This document shows positions 1-12,660 of a stretch of DNA of 64,000 nucleotides, piece after piece. The stretch comes from Ursus arctos (lineage: Eukaryota; Chordata; Mammalia; Carnivora; Ursidae), in contig NW_026623100.1 in NCBI RefSeq assembly GCF_023065955.2, forward strand, positions 14,299,001-14,363,000, read 5' to 3'. The position numbers were made by a program, and so were the translations under genes. Every line of letters starts with the position of its first letter. Position 1 is the stretch's first letter. Under the pieces are notes generated by a model. The model was not told the DNA's origin. It saw only the letters and a list, made by a program, of their open reading frames with translations, and did no database searches.

Positions 1-91
1 ATTATCAAATCACTACGCTATCCACCAAAACTAATATAACATTGTGTGTCAAGAATACTTCAATAATAAAAATTTAAAACAAAAAAAAATG
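1..91 (+). repeat. LINE-1 3' end remnant
   Basis: The sequence matches the layout of a carnivore L1 3' terminus: atcaaatcacta, then aaactaatataacatt, then an A-rich tail. The same motif order recurs in the L1 end near 7.32-7.40 kb of this window. The element is cut by the window edge, so its 5' extent is unknown. The match is by eye against the other copy and general knowledge of L1 3' UTRs. Confidence 0.7.
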
Positions 92-261
92 TTTAAGAAG
101 AGGTGCAGGGAGAGGGGCAGAGGGAGAGGAAGAAAGAGAATCTTAAGCAGGCTCCATCAGCAGTGAGCCTGATGTGGGGCTCAATCTCATGACCCTGAGA
201 TCATGACCTGAGCCAAAATCAAAAGTCAGATGCTTAACCAACTGAGCCACCCAGGTGGCCC
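92..261 (-). repeat. CAN-SINE, antisense
   Basis: This is a tRNA-derived carnivore SINE in reverse orientation. It ends on the right with the complement of the SINE head (gagccacccaggtggccc) and carries the purine-rich complement of its pyrimidine tract on the left. The 10-base word taaaacaaaa occurs at 75-84 and 262-271 and is a plausible target-site duplication. The copy is diverged and so probably old. It sits within L1-derived sequence. Confidence 0.85.
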
Positions 262-271
262 TAAAACAAAA

Positions 272-460
272 TTTTAACATACAAAAGGGACTTGAAAAAA
301 TGCAGAGCTATTCCATATTCTCAGAGAAAAAGATTCATCTCACTGCAAAAATGTCAATTCTTTACTCAGTTAATTTTATAAATCCAACACTATCTCAATA
401 AAGATGCCTACAGGACATTTTTTGTGGAACTAGAGAAGCTGATTCTAAAAGTAAACAATT
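272..460 (+). repeat. Old LINE-1 ORF2 fragment
   Basis: Translation by eye gives pieces resembling the ORF2p segment around the KMSILP...FNAIPIK motif, followed by the FFVELEKLILK-like stretch near 410-455. It is degenerate, with stops and indels. It adjoins the L1 3' tail at 1-91 and the intervening SINE, so the region is a patchwork of L1 pieces. Family assignment is by pattern only. Confidence 0.55.
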
Positions 461-3069
461 GAGTCTACCCATGAAACCTGGGGAAAGAAGAATAATGAGC
501 AAGCTTGTGGGGGGAGAATTAAGAAACCAGGGCTCCAGGCCAAACTCTGCCCTAACAAATTGAGGACCATTCATCATTTCTGTTGAGGCTTTGGTTTTCT
601 CATCAGCAAAGCGAGGCACCCAGGCTAGAGGGGGTCTAACCTTTCTTTCAGCTCTAGAATTTTCTGATTGATTCTATTATGAGACTGTTAGTTCAAATAC
701 TGCAGACTTGGATGGAGCCATGTCTCCTCTGAACAAGTCCAGGGCACCTAAAAGAGTGTTTGGATAAGTATGTGAATTTCTGGGGTACCAGGGAGGCCCT
801 TTGCCAAAAAGCAGCCCTATTCTTACCCTTATCCCCACCCTATCTCTGGTATTGCTTCATGGGATTTAGTCTGTTGATGTGACCTCTCCCTCCATTACCT
901 GCCCCCCCTGAGGATGTAAGCACAGTATTTGGATCTTACTGCAGCTCCTCTCTCATCTTTTCTTAAGAGCCAATCTGAATAAGAGAAAGGAGAAGATGGG
1001 GAGAATAGAGACTCAATAAAAGGGTGAGTGACCCGGGGCAAAGCAAAGAGAAAGCAGAGACGTGGAACACTGCAGACATCCTAGCCCCAGAAAGTCCATA
1101 CAGAGAACTCAGAGGAAGTCACAAGAACTATCCCCAGATGACAGTGGAATTAAATGAATCAATATCTTTACCTGCATTATAGACTGAGGTCGTATTTATC
1201 GCTTTCAACAGAGCAGAATGATTTGCACAAGGAGAAAAGGAAAGCTTCCTCTTATCTCCTCTCGCCAGTCGGGAAGGACCTTCTGGGAAAGAGGACATTT
1301 GAAAGAGTTCCTTGAAGGAGAGAGAGGAAGATGCTTGGCAAATCTTGTTAGGGTGTGCTTTCTCCAAAATCAAGAGAAGGCACAGAAGATGTGGGGGTAG
1401 TCGGAGAGCAGTGAAGAATCCTTCCCTTGAGAAAATAAGGGACAGAGATGTTGGGAAGAAAAGATGCTAGCCCATGAGGGCGAGGGCCGTGAAAGGCTGC
1501 CATGCCGTAGGCGGAACAATTTTTCCTATGGAGGGTGGCCTGATTTCGCAATAGGAGGCCCCCACTTGGGAGTTTTGGAGGTAACGCGCTGGGAGACTGG
1601 TGCAGTTCCCTATGATATCATCCTAGGCCATCAGGAGACCTTGAAGTCTGAACACTTCTAAGTGTCCTTTATCTGCCCCAGTGGCCAGGCCTGAATACAG
1701 GTGAACTCACACTTAGGGCTGCGTTGAATAGAAGCTTTAAGCCAGGCGAGAGGGTCCTTGCTGGTAACTAGTTCATAGCTGGAAAAAAAAGAATTGCATA
1801 TTGGAAAGTGGTATGATTCCTATAATTCACCCAAGTCCAGAATTAAATATGAAAATGAGTAGAACAGTGAGTGAGTTAGCAGCTGAGAGGGAACAGAGAG
1901 AGGACAGGGGGCTGGTGACCAGGGGTGACTTTATCGAGAAGGTAGAACTGGACCCCAATATGCGTGTATGGGAACCATACTATGAGGGGACCAAGCCAGA
2001 GGTCTCGAGCTGGAAGAAGTAGCTTCTTTTCTGGAAGCTTAGAGGTGAGGCTTTAAGTGAGAACTTTCTCCGGTCCTATCTTTCTCAGTGCTGTTTGTTT
2101 GAAAAGAGAGTAGATTTTCCTGTTACAACAGCCAAAAAAACAAAATAAATCAAGAAAGGAATGGCAAGTGGGGACCTGGAAATGAAGTTAAAATATCTAG
2201 ACTTAGTGAAGACACCACAAAATGGTTTTCTCCTCAAAGTGGCGCTCAACCTAGGCTAGACTGCTCTAATGGATCTGGGGACATATTCTTCTCCCTGACA
2301 ACTCCACCCACCCCACTTCCCACCCCATTTCCTCCAAAAGCCTTTTGCAGATGGTGCCTCTCAGTTCCCAGAACCAGTCTGGAGCAGTGATTAAAAAGAT
2401 CAGAATTCCGGGAACCACTTTTTTTCTTCTTGGCCACCTTGGCAAATGCTTAAGCTACACGAAGATGCAGTGAATCATTTAAAAGTGACAATCAAGATGC
2501 TGGAGAAAAATTAAGAATTCCACTAGGCATGTGGCCAGTCCACAAAAAAAAAAAAAAAAAAAGTGGTTGTTTGGGAAAAAATAGGATTCTGTGAACACTC
2601 TTTCGGGGAACCCTCCTGACCCACAGGTGCTCAGTCCTCCCTCTTCCCTCACTGGTTCCGTCTTTCCTTTCCCCACTCACAAAATGAATTACTACCAGGT
2701 CTCTGCATAGTACAGGGTTGTAAGATAGCTTAGAAAAAAACGGAATAATGAAAGACTCAGGACCTCCTTGAATCCGATAACCCTTAAGAGTCCTCTGTAC
2801 AATATCCCACGTTCCATTGAAAGGACACCCCGTAATCTTTTGCCCATTTTTTTCTTTCGCAATTTTTCCTGTTGCTTGAGAAGCTCTCCCAGGATGCAGA
2901 GGGGAAAGACAGGGAGATTAGAACAATGAGACAGAATATAATAGATATAAAAGACAGATAACAGAAACCATACTTATGAATTACAGGTGAACTTGAAGAA
3001 GAAGCTATTGAAGTACTGACCTAAAAACAGTTTATAAACGGAAAAGACTCCTGCATCCCAGATAATATT
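461..3069. other. Mostly unique non-coding stretch
   Basis: I see no recognisable gene in this 2.6 kb. It contains an A19 run at 2544-2562 and a number of short ORFs on both strands. The longest reading at 1801-2022 is discussed under findings. No CpG clustering, splice-bounded exon series or tRNA box is evident. Confidence 0.5.
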
Positions 3070-3495
3070 AGCCTTCCAGGGCTGCTGTAACACAGCGCCA
3101 CAAACTGGGTGGCTTAAAACAACAAGGATTTTTTTTCCCCACAGTTTTGGAGGCTAGAAGTCCCAAATCAACATGTCAGCAGGGCTTCCCTAGAGAAGGC
3201 TCTGGGGAAGAATCTTTCCTTGCTTCTTCCAGCTTCTGGTGGCCCCAGGTGATCCCTGACTTGTGGCGGGGTAACTCCACTCTCAGTGTCTGTCTTCACT
3301 TGGCCTTCATCTCTGTGTGTGTCTGTGTGCTCTCTTTATAAGGATACCAGTCATTGGATTCAGGGTGCCTGAAATCCAGGGAGATTTCGTTTGTAGCCAA
3401 TTGTATCTTTAAAGACCTTATTTCCAAGTAAAGTCACATTCTGATGTTCCAAGTAGATGCAAATTTTGAGGGGACATTATTCAATTGACTGCACA
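3070..3495 (+). repeat. Ancient mammalian interspersed repeat (family not named)
   Basis: The stretch carries phrases seen very widely in mammalian genomes: gggctgctgtaacacag, gtggcttaaaacaaca, cagttttggaggctagaag, ataaggataccagtcattgg and aaagtcacattctga. It is about 420 bp and diverged. I recognise it as a dispersed mammalian repeat but cannot name the family with confidence from memory. Confidence 0.7.
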
Positions 3496-4334
3496 GAACA
3501 AATCAGTGAAGAGACTAATAAGTAGACACATCTTGGCAAAAATATAGAAATAGAAGGACAAAGGGAAAAAAATTCTACCAGCGGTGCAAAGTTATTACAG
3601 TCAGATGATGAAAAATCAGACAGTCTTCTTCAAGCATCTCAATAATAGCAAGAGATGACAAAGAAAAGTGACACATTTCTAAGGTTTTAAGGGAAAGAGA
3701 GTTTAACTTAGCCAAATGGCAATTCTATCATTCACATAAGAATGTTTCAGAAAAGACATTCTCAGACATTCTCAGGAACATCTTTCCTGAGAAAATTGCT
3801 TTAAGATGCACTCCAACCAATGGAGAGGCGAAGTAAAATGAGCCATAGAATGGCTAGGTTGTAATATAAGGGAGTGTTGGCAGGCACTGAAGATATTTAA
3901 GCATACAGCTAAGTTTAAATGATTATTGCAAACATAGTTTCAAAACATGTAATCTAAATAGCAATTAATTTTTAAAGGAAACATAAATAGCGTTGAATGT
4001 CCACAATATAACAGTTGTGCATTGGTTCCCCATATCCCAGATCACACAACACACACACAGAAGAAACAGATGGGAAAAGGTAGAAGGAAGTAAAAGAATG
4101 TGAATTTCTTCATATTACACATGGCTATTCAGTACTTTAAAAAAATTCTTAGTGCTGGTGTTTAGAAGAAATATGGATTCAAGTATTTTATGGATAGATC
4201 TATAATTGGCAAAATGATGTGTGTGTGAGAGAGAGAAGGAGAGAGACAGAGACAAAGAGACAGAGACGGAGCATGCACAGCAGAGAGCAGCTAGTTTCCT
4301 TCCTCTGTATTTTATGGGAGATCATTCCCCCGGC
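3496..4334. other. AT-rich unassigned stretch
   Basis: No gene is recognised. There is a purine-rich GA segment at about 4226-4275. The sequence has low complexity in places but is otherwise unique-looking. Confidence 0.4.
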
Positions 4335-4660
4335 CGCAGCTTTATTGAGGTATAACTGACAATAAAATTTGTATGTGTTTAAGCTGTACAACTTGATCTG
4401 GTATATGTATACATTGTTAATCACCACGTTCAAGCTGATTAACAAATCCATCAGCTCACATAGTTACCATGCTCTTTTCTCTCTTCTTTTCTTTGTGTGT
4501 GTCTATAGCGATCTACCCTCTTAGTTAATTTCAAGTCTATGATACAGTATTACTAACTGCAGTCTCCTCGCTGGACGTCAGATCCCCAGAGCCTATTCAC
4601 CTTGCATAAATGAAACTTGGTACCACTTGACAAATGCCTCCCCATTTCTCCCAGGAGGTC
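4335..4660 (-). repeat. Old LINE-1 3'-UTR fragment, antisense
   Basis: The run gctttattgaggtataactg followed by acaataaaatttg, gtacaacttgat and gtatatgtatacattgtt is the typical reverse-complement signature of older mammalian L1 3' regions. The end near 4660 fades into unassigned sequence. A related antisense piece occurs at 57.55-57.92 kb. Confidence 0.65.
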
Positions 4661-4885
4661 ACGTCTACAGAGCCTGTCCTTCGTCCCCTTTGCTACTGCA
4701 GTTCTTTCACATTCCCCTGGCCCTGCAGGCCCCCCATGTCATCTGCCTTCATATCCAGCCTCTACACATTCCCGAGGGCAAAAGGAAAGGGGGCAGGTGA
4801 AGGATGACTAGAGTAGACCACGGACAATAGGCTCTGCTCTGCGTACTTCCCCCCTCCTACTTCATGGCCTAAACTGATTGGGCTG

Positions 4886-4976
4886 AGCAGGGGTTGTTGT
4901 TGTTTTTTTTTTATAATGATTTTTTATTATATTATGTTAGTCACCATACAGTACATCCCCGGTTAAGCAGGGGTTG
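4886..4976 (-). mobile_element. Ultra-short 5'-truncated LINE-1 insertion with TSD
   Basis: An 11-base direct repeat, agcaggggttg, lies at 4886-4896 and 4966-4976. Between them is a T-rich tail (about 4898-4911) followed by the reverse complement of a carnivore L1 3' end (ttatgttagtcaccatacag, 4933-4952). The insert is only about 69 bp, so reverse transcription stopped after roughly 50 bases of L1 3' UTR plus the poly-A. The TSD being intact suggests a fairly recent event. Confidence 0.75.
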
Positions 4977-6175
4977 GGGTGGGAAGGGGAAGGTATATAC
5001 TATCCAGACACTTCCTAGACCTTTGAAGGGATATCTGTGCTGTTTCTAATTTCTTGTTATTATCAACAATATAGTATGGACGTCTCTATACATGTGTTTT
5101 CTTCAAAACTTTTATTATTTCTGTTACAGGTTATGGAGTGAGACTCCTCCTCTTTCCCCAGCAAGCAACCAGGACTTACACCTGAGTTGCAAAAAGTGTG
5201 AAGTGCTATGACAGGCAGCTTTTGAGATGGCTCTCCATGATGCTCACCTGCCAGCACGAACGCCCTTACTGGGCTCCTCCCCTTGAGTGTGAGCTGGGCC
5301 TAATGACTTGCTTCTCATAAATGGACTCCTTACGGGCAGGAGTGGGGAGTGTACTTTTCCCCTTAGGATCCAGTCCTGTTCCTTGGCTCTCAATAAATGT
5401 TTGGTGAATGATGTCAGATGTGAGAGGTGAGGGACAATGTGGCCTTCCTGTGGGTCTGGCCACACTGTCACTCCTTGGTCTTCAAACCAGGGCATGATGT
5501 GTGGTCTGGGGTAACCTAAGACTTTCCAAAAGACATGTGGACACAGGTAGTTTTAAGGAAATCTAACTCTAGATTTTCAACTTCCACGTCTATTTTTCCT
5601 AAAACAGGTCTGCCTGAGAATGCCTCCTGGTTAAGGCTCCTTCTGTGGTTTCTCCATTCTCACTTATTCCTCACAGTCCTGCTGCACAAAAGACAAGGAT
5701 TCCCTTCACCCTCCCTGAGCCTTAATTCCTATGGCACATGGTTCCCAGTTGATTAAAACCTCCAGGGTATCAAACAAAGGGACAATTTAAGATATTTTTT
5801 ATTTAACAATCTCACCTCTTCCATTCCCTGACCACTGGCAAAGGATGCATCCTTTCTGTGGGAGAATACCCTAAAAGCAAAGCAAAGACAGTGCCCAGAA
5901 CAAAGATCAAGCTAGCAGCACCTCCTTATTTCCTACAGGTGACAAGCTCGTGGCAAGCCTCTGTGCCTTATCTTCCACTCTACCAGAAACAGAATTCATA
6001 AGTGAGACTGTCTCCAGGATGCATGTCAATGTATTTATTTGAATGAAAAATGAAGTCTGATTTTTTTCAGATTGAGTCTGCTTTGGCCATTTGGTTTGAC
6101 AGTGAGTTTTGGCTTAACCAATTAAGTTAAATGGTGGACAAAATCCATAAATTGAATGAGATAAATATGCAGCTC
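4977..6175. other. Unassigned stretch with a possible LINE-2 end
   Basis: No gene is recognised. Around 5240-5412 the sequence ends with ctctcaataaatgtttggtg and aatgatg, resembling an L2 3' end, but the match is weak. The remainder looks unique. Confidence 0.4.
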
Positions 6176-6220
6176 TGTGTGTGTGTGTGTGTGTGTGTGT
6201 GAGTGTGTGTGTGAGTGTGT
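6176..6220 (+). repeat. (TG)n microsatellite
   Basis: About 45 bases of alternating TG are interrupted twice by GAG. This is a simple tandem repeat, likely polymorphic in length and able to adopt Z-DNA. Confidence 0.95.
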
Positions 6221-6789
6221 ATAAGATGAATTTCTTATTTAAAAGACTTGGTATTAGCAAGATATGTTAAAATTAACAATATTTTTCTTTTCTGAACCCT
6301 TTCAGAGTATATTGGGTTAAACAAAGCACTTTAATGTGAAAAAGTGCCGGATGCAATCAGTAGTTATTCATAAGTGATAATAGAGACTTTTTGATATACC
6401 TTTTAGCAACTGAGAAACTTGAATGAGTGCAATGACCAAGAATAAATTTCCCTAGGTAGTTAGGTTCTCCATTCTTTGCATTCAGCTAAATTGATAGAGG
6501 ATCTAATTAAATTGTCAGCTGATAGATCATTAAAAATAATTTTTGATGATAGATTATCATATGATTTTGGCATATAACTGGGAAGGGGTTCAAAGAATCT
6601 AGTCTCACTGCCATGACAAAACTCCTTCTATTCCCATCCTATTTCTGTGGACACATTTTCTCTGGTGCATCTACAAGAAAGGAAAAATAGCAATGGAATT
6701 GAAGCTAAACAAATGTCTCATTCTAACAATAAGTAATGTTTATGCATGGACAGAGGAGTCAGCATAAAAGAAATCCTTCCCATGTCATT
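6221..6789. other. AT-rich unique stretch
   Basis: No gene or repeat is recognised. The segment 6480-6590 is rich in homeodomain-like cores (TAATTA, ATTAAA, TGATAGAT) and is one of several candidate conserved elements, without proof. Confidence 0.35.
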
Positions 6790-7416
6790 AAAAGATGCAT
6801 TTCCAACAGAATGGAGATTCCTTAAAAAATTAAAAATAGAACTCCCATATGATCCAGTAATTCCACTACTAGGTATTTACCCAAATAATACAAAAACACT
6901 AATTCAAAAAGATCTATGCAGCCTACGTTTATTGCAGCATTATTTATTTACAGAAGCTGAATTATGCAAGCAGCCCATCGACTAATGAATGGATAAAGAT
7001 GATGTGGCATATATAAACAGTGGAATAGTACTCAGCCATAAAAAAGAACGAAATCTTGCTTTTGCAACAACATGGACGGAGCTAGACTGTATTATGCTAA
7101 GCGAAATAAGTCAGTCAGAGAAAGACAAATGCCAAATGACTTCATTCATATGTGGAATGAGAGAAACAAAACAAACGAACAAAGGAAAAAAAGAGAGACA
7201 AACCACAAAACAGACTCTTAAGTAGAGAGAACAAAAGGATGGTTATCAGAGGGGAGGTGAGTAGGGGGATGGGTGAAACAGGTGATGGGGATTACGGCAC
7301 ATTTATCATGTGGGCACTGAGTAATATAGAGAATTGTCAAATCACTATATTGTGTGCCTGAAACTAATACAACACTGTATATTAACTGTACTGAAATTAA
7401 AATAAAAAGATGCATT
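6790..7416 (+). mobile_element. 5'-truncated LINE-1 3' end with TSD
   Basis: Translated from 6818, the sequence begins [21 protein letters not shown], the conserved C-terminal part of L1 ORF2p. It continues through the typical SAIKKERN-like and TTWTELD-like stretch near 7040-7085, then a 3' UTR and A-rich end. The ORF is broken around 6983. The word aaaagatgcatt is present at 6790-6801 and 7405-7416, giving a 12-base target-site duplication. The copy is about 600 bp and cannot move by itself. Confidence 0.85.
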
Positions 7417-8397
7417 AAAAACTATTTTAATGGATAATCTAGAAATTTTTTTAACACTTGGAGCTTATGATCACAGGAGATTTTTAAAGTAACTTTAATA
7501 TATACACATATTTTTATTGCAGAGTATGATAAGCATAAAAATACATTAGGATGAAAATCTCTGGGGGAATTGGAATGAAAATGCAGATTCAAGGAGAAAT
7601 AGGAACAATATAAGATTTCTGTTGGTAAAGAAGAGCTCGTTAGGTATTTTTTAAACAGCTGATGGCGAGTATCAAATTGCTATGCTATTTATATGTCATT
7701 GGATACATTTAAAAGAGTAATGTTACAGTTTTGTAACTGGCAGATTTTCAATATGCAGACATTGCACCCTTTGGGATGACTACTGAAATTTGTGAGGCAA
7801 ATATTTAGCTGTTGATGCACTCATGCTGCCTCTCAGACTTGGCCTAGCCCTTCTCCTTAGTTTAAGAATCTTCCTGTCCTGGCCAGGATAGCATGGGCAT
7901 GGAGGGTCTAGGACTGGGGTGGCCTGGCCAAGTACAGGGCCCAGGAGGGGGCACACAGTGACAGTCGGGGAATCACAGCTTTCCCGTGCTGTCCTGACCC
8001 CACCAGTCTCCAAAAGCCAAGCAGAGGAAAGTCCCACACCTTCCTTTAGGGACTGTGTCCTCTGAGCTGAGGACAGCAACAGGCTGTGGCCATACAGACA
8101 AAGGATCCCCCAGACTTTTAGGCCACAAACCCCTCTTGAGTCCTCTGCCCTAATTAGCGATGCTTGGCTTCTTATAGGAAAGTGAGTGGAGGGGCCTGGG
8201 CTGCACACCACCTGCCTACCACCCACTTCACAGCTCACCCTTCTCCCCGGCAAGCTTTGGGTAAGCACTTTGTAGAGAGAGAGGACCGAAGCCCCCAAAA
8301 CAGAAGAGAACCACCTATATAAATAGCAAGGCCATCATGAAGGAACCAAAGTGTTTGGCAAAGGTAATCCAGGAAGACTGCCTAGAGGAAGTGAGAT
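7417..8397. other. Unassigned stretch
   Basis: No known gene or repeat is recognised. A 172-codon minus-strand open frame at 7780-8298 has no recognisable domain and is GC-rich. I judge it a chance frame. Confidence 0.45.
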
Positions 8398-8624
8398 CTT
8401 GAAATGGCTTTTTAAAAAGATTTATTTATTCTAGAGACAGAGAGCACAAGTGGGAGGGGTAGAGGGAGGGAGAGAGAGAGAATCTCAAGCAGACTCCCCA
8501 CTGAGCTAGGAGCCAGACACCAGTCTCTATTCCATGATCCTGAGATCAGGACCTGAGCTGAAACCAAGAGCCAGACACTCAACCGACTGCGCCACCCAGG
8601 CGCCCCTTGAAATGCCTTTTTAAA
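8398..8624 (-). repeat. CAN-SINE, antisense, with TSD
   Basis: The SINE body runs from about 8417 to 8605 and ends with the complement of the head (cgccacccaggcgcccc). A 19-base direct repeat with one mismatch, cttgaaatgNctttttaaa, flanks it at 8398-8416 and 8606-8624. The GA-rich interval inside is the complement of the SINE's CT-rich region. Confidence 0.92.
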
Positions 8625-10804
8625 GGAGATTTGGAGGCTATTAAGCAACAATTCCAATGTTTATCACCTCCCAGAATGTTCTCTCTGTGGTGAAGGGTTG
8701 TAACATTGAAATTGCCAAAGATCAGCTGGAGACAGATAAACTGAAGTCTGGGAGAGGGAAGTGAGAGGGGCAGAGTGGAAGGAGAGAAAAAAATTCCTAT
8801 CACAAATGCAATAACACTGCCCTGCTTCATTTCATTACCAGAGCTGAACAGGCCTTATAAATGACGACATTATAAGCTGAAACGTGATCCCCTGGGAGAG
8901 AGTACGGGCTGCCTCAGTATTTGTAGATCTGCTCCCTGCCTGCCTTCCACAGGGATCTATGTGAGCTCTGAGAGCCAACAAGCAGGAACACCTTGCACTG
9001 AGACCAACAATGCTTTAGCTGTAAAGAGCACACCGCTGAGCCTGCTTGGGTTGCCCTGGCCTGGGGACCCAGCCACAGCTCAGTGGCCTGTCCAAGGGGC
9101 ACAGCCAGGCCCACTCCTCAGTCCTTGGGTGAAGAGGGCACAGAGCAGTGGGCACCCACTGACTTTGCAACCCATGTGGCCAGTCCCTTCCAGGCACTCT
9201 TGGCTCCAGCCTAACTGGGTTGCCTGCCCTTGCCCCGTGCCTCCCTGCCCTGTGTTCTCCAGTCCAGGCCATGCCCCTCCCTTAAATGCCCTTGTTTGCA
9301 TATCCTCTTGTCTACCTTCTACTAGTCCCACCTCTAGGGCTCCTTCTCCGAGAGGCTTCTCTGATTCCCCATCAACTGAACCAGCCCTTGAGCTAAGATC
9401 ACCTTGTCATCCTCTGTGCAGCAGCCCCCAGAGCCCCTGACCTGCAGCTCTCTCATGAAATGGATCCCTGTCTACCTTGCATTATGGTTATGTATATGGT
9501 CTGATTTCCTCTCCCAGCCTAGGGCAAGAATTGTCAGCCCCTCTCACTTCAACTCCACGAACCTGAGCTGAGGACCTCCAGGGTGCCAGGTGGTGTACAG
9601 GGTGCATGCATGAGGGAGGGACACAGAACCCTGCAGCCAGGTGTTCATGCCCCAGGAGAGGTCAAGCACAGCTCAGAGCAACCACCTGCCATGGCCAAGC
9701 TCAATGCTCTTTCTACAGCTTTAGCCCAGAAGTGGGCTGAGTTCCAGATGTTTGGAGATGATTTCTCTTTAGCCAAATGCAGACCAGCCTGTGATGGTCC
9801 AGGTAGCAGTGGTTGAAAGGCAGTCCAACAAATATTCAGTCACTGGGTATGGGCTTCTGGGGAATGGTTAGCACACCCTCGGTCATGGTACTTATTGATC
9901 TGGAGGCCCAGGAGGGACTCTGGAGCCAAGATTCCTCTGGGCCCTATAGCTGAGCACAGGGAGAACATTCAGCTCATATCCAGCAGGTGGTTCCTAACTT
10001 CCTGAGAAGCTAATGAAAGTTCTGGATGTTCTTCCCAGAAGTGCACAGACACATGCATGTACTCTTTGGCACACAGTTTTGGGGGACTCACCTACTCTTG
10101 AAAACCCCTCCATGGATCCCTGAATCAACCTTGATGTAAACATTGGTCCTTTGGTGTGGTTGCTATGGAACGACGGGCAAAACCTATATGCCCTCAGGGA
10201 AAGATGCTCAGAAAATACTGTTGAATGAATGATCTTGAATTTGACCAGGCTAAGACCCCTACTTATTTTCACTGATCACCATTTCTTGTACTATCTGGGA
10301 GGGCCAGAACCCTCTGCCGTCCAGTGTTTTGATGGAACAGGCAGACTTCTGCGTGGTGACATATGTGGGGTTCAGGAATGCTTCGCTCCTGAAAAGTATC
10401 TTTCTCCAACAAGCTCTGCCATGAACACAGCCAATAACACAGCATCCCTTTGAAGCAAGGGGTCAGAGTGGCTGGGTATATGGAACTCCTTTCCACCTTC
10501 TGGGAGGAGCCTGGGGTTGAAGACAGATTTGTAGAGCATCTCTTCCTTTTAGAAAGGGGCTCAGCAGACAAAGGTAAGGTGCATCATTCCTGCAGAGACT
10601 TTTCAACCTTGGCCTCTGCCTCCCAACTATCAAGAGACCTTGAGAACTACTATTTCAAAATCAAAACAGCCCCCATATGATCTGATAATCCAGAAAATAC
10701 CCTGGAATATCTTTTGTGAGTAAATTAATAAGAACTGCCAAGAACACTCAGCCCCTGGAAAGTTTGGATTTATCCAAGCAGGAAAGATCTTTGCAGAAGA
10801 GGTG
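8625..10804. other. Mostly unique stretch with weak LINE-2-like part
   Basis: No gene is recognised. About 9200-9560 has L2-like wording (cctctgtgcagcagc, ctctcatgaaatgg) but poor continuity. A 159-codon plus-strand frame at 8961-9440 is proline- and serine-rich without a domain. It fits chance reading of C-rich DNA. Confidence 0.4.
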
Positions 10805-10988
10805 TGGAGGGACGAGGATTTATTGGGTGCCTACTATGTGCTGGGTGTTTTCCACATATCTCATTTAATCCTCACAATATTGGGAGAAGAAAGTATCATT
10901 TTCCCCATTTACAAGTGAGGAAACAGGCAAGTGAGCCCAGAGTTACACAGTTAGTATGAACCCAGATGCAAACTCAGGCTGTCAGTTC
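10805..10988 (-). repeat. MIR element, antisense
   Basis: The stretch shows the reverse-complement MIR pattern in order: gtgcctactatgtgctggg, catttaatcctcacaat, attttccccatttacaagtg, aggaaac and gttacacag. MIR is an ancient tRNA-derived SINE shared by all mammals. Confidence 0.9.
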
Positions 10989-12660
10989 TCAAAACCCATG
11001 AGATTCCCGCTATACAGTAAATAGATGGTGTTTTGTTTTGTTTTAGGACAGAATACAGCTCATGCCTGTGATCACTTCAACTCAGAAATAAGGGATAATC
11101 TGGAGAGACCAAGGTTGCCCTGAACTACATCAACTTTAAAATTTGGAGGAGGAGACAGAACCCCACTATTTCCCCTGGAAACTTCTGGGTTTGCTTCACA
11201 ATCATGAGAACTAATCACTTTTCTTTTTCAACATATGTACCCTGTAGACCTTAGGATCCTTGTGAAATGCAAACATGGGAAGATCCTTCCCAATGGCCTA
11301 AATCCAAAGCTCCCAGAGGCTGGGCAGAAGCTATGACACACGACTTCACAAGATTCCAGGTTCTGGGACCCAGCAGAGCCCAAGAAGGCTGACCCCTGTT
11401 TCCAGGTGACTATGACCAGGGACTCACCTGTCCATATACTTCACTGTGCCAGAAGATGACTAACCTGGGAAAATGCTCACTGTTGACCCCATTCATTATT
11501 TCAAAAAAATTTTGTTCTTTGTTGAAAGTTTCTTTGTTTATTTTACCTCCTTGGCATTTCCTGTTGTTTCTATGAACAAGCACACTCCTATAAATGTCAT
11601 CCTCATCACCATCATCATTATCGTCATCATGATCTTAGCCAACATCCAGGAGTTCATTTGCAGTCTGAAAAGGATTTTCTTACAAAACATAAATCATGAT
11701 TATGTGCCATAACCAAGACTTCCTAAGAGTCAGTGTTGAGATAAAGGTCATTTTTTTCTTTGGTACTAAGCAACTTTGGGTGTGTTTATTAATTTTCATG
11801 CCGAGATTTTTCTCTTCTATCTCTCACAGATAACATTTATTTTCAACTAGATGGTTTTGAATAAATCACTGGCCCCATTAGACAGAGAAACAGGGACCAA
11901 ACAGGGTATCTACATGCAAATAAACATTTTTGTGCACCGATATTTGCAAACTGATGACTTTTGAAGTCCAGTTTTTCAGACAAAAACCATTTGGATATCA
12001 TTAAAGAAAAAAAAAAGCCTAAAACTTTTTTCCACTTAATAGAGGGCTCTGCAGAAAATATTTCTGGCACCTCAAGTTGTCTTGTTGTTAATCAACTATT
12101 ATTATAGGGGTTTGCTCCAGAACAATGTTCTAAAAGCTCTTTATCTTGTTACATAAGCAGAATGGCATTCCAAAATCTCATTTTTAAAAGGCATTAGTCA
12201 CCAGTATAACAAAACACATGCTCTGTACCCATAAAACTTAATGTTCAAATAAAAAATGCTTGTTTACATGCATTTTTATATGCCGGTCTATATTAAAGAG
12301 ACCATGTTTTCCTTAGGTCAGTGGACACTCCCTCCTATTTCTCTGTCTAATGAGAAGCCAACCCATCTCCTTGTCATCGCCCTGGAGAGGAGGCAGAGAT
12401 CCAACAGGGGAGGAGCGCATTCGGTAGTTATGACTTTGTGACTTGAAGCCGAACGGTAGCGCTGCCTCCCCCACCCCGCCGACTCAGTCTGGGATAAGAA
12501 ATGCTTCTACAGGCTGGTCACTGTTGCAATGAGCTGCGGTCACTCAAACCCAACAGTTGTGGACCCTGCGAGAGGCTCCCTCCTCTCTTCATTAGCAATA
12601 GAGAATCAGACATCAGAATCTTGTACTATAACAAGAACGATGACAAAAGTTGCAGTTTTT
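10989..12660. other. Unassigned stretch
   Basis: No known gene is recognised. The interval contains short simple-sequence bits, such as cat/atc triplets near 11600-11635, and is otherwise unique. Confidence 0.4.
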
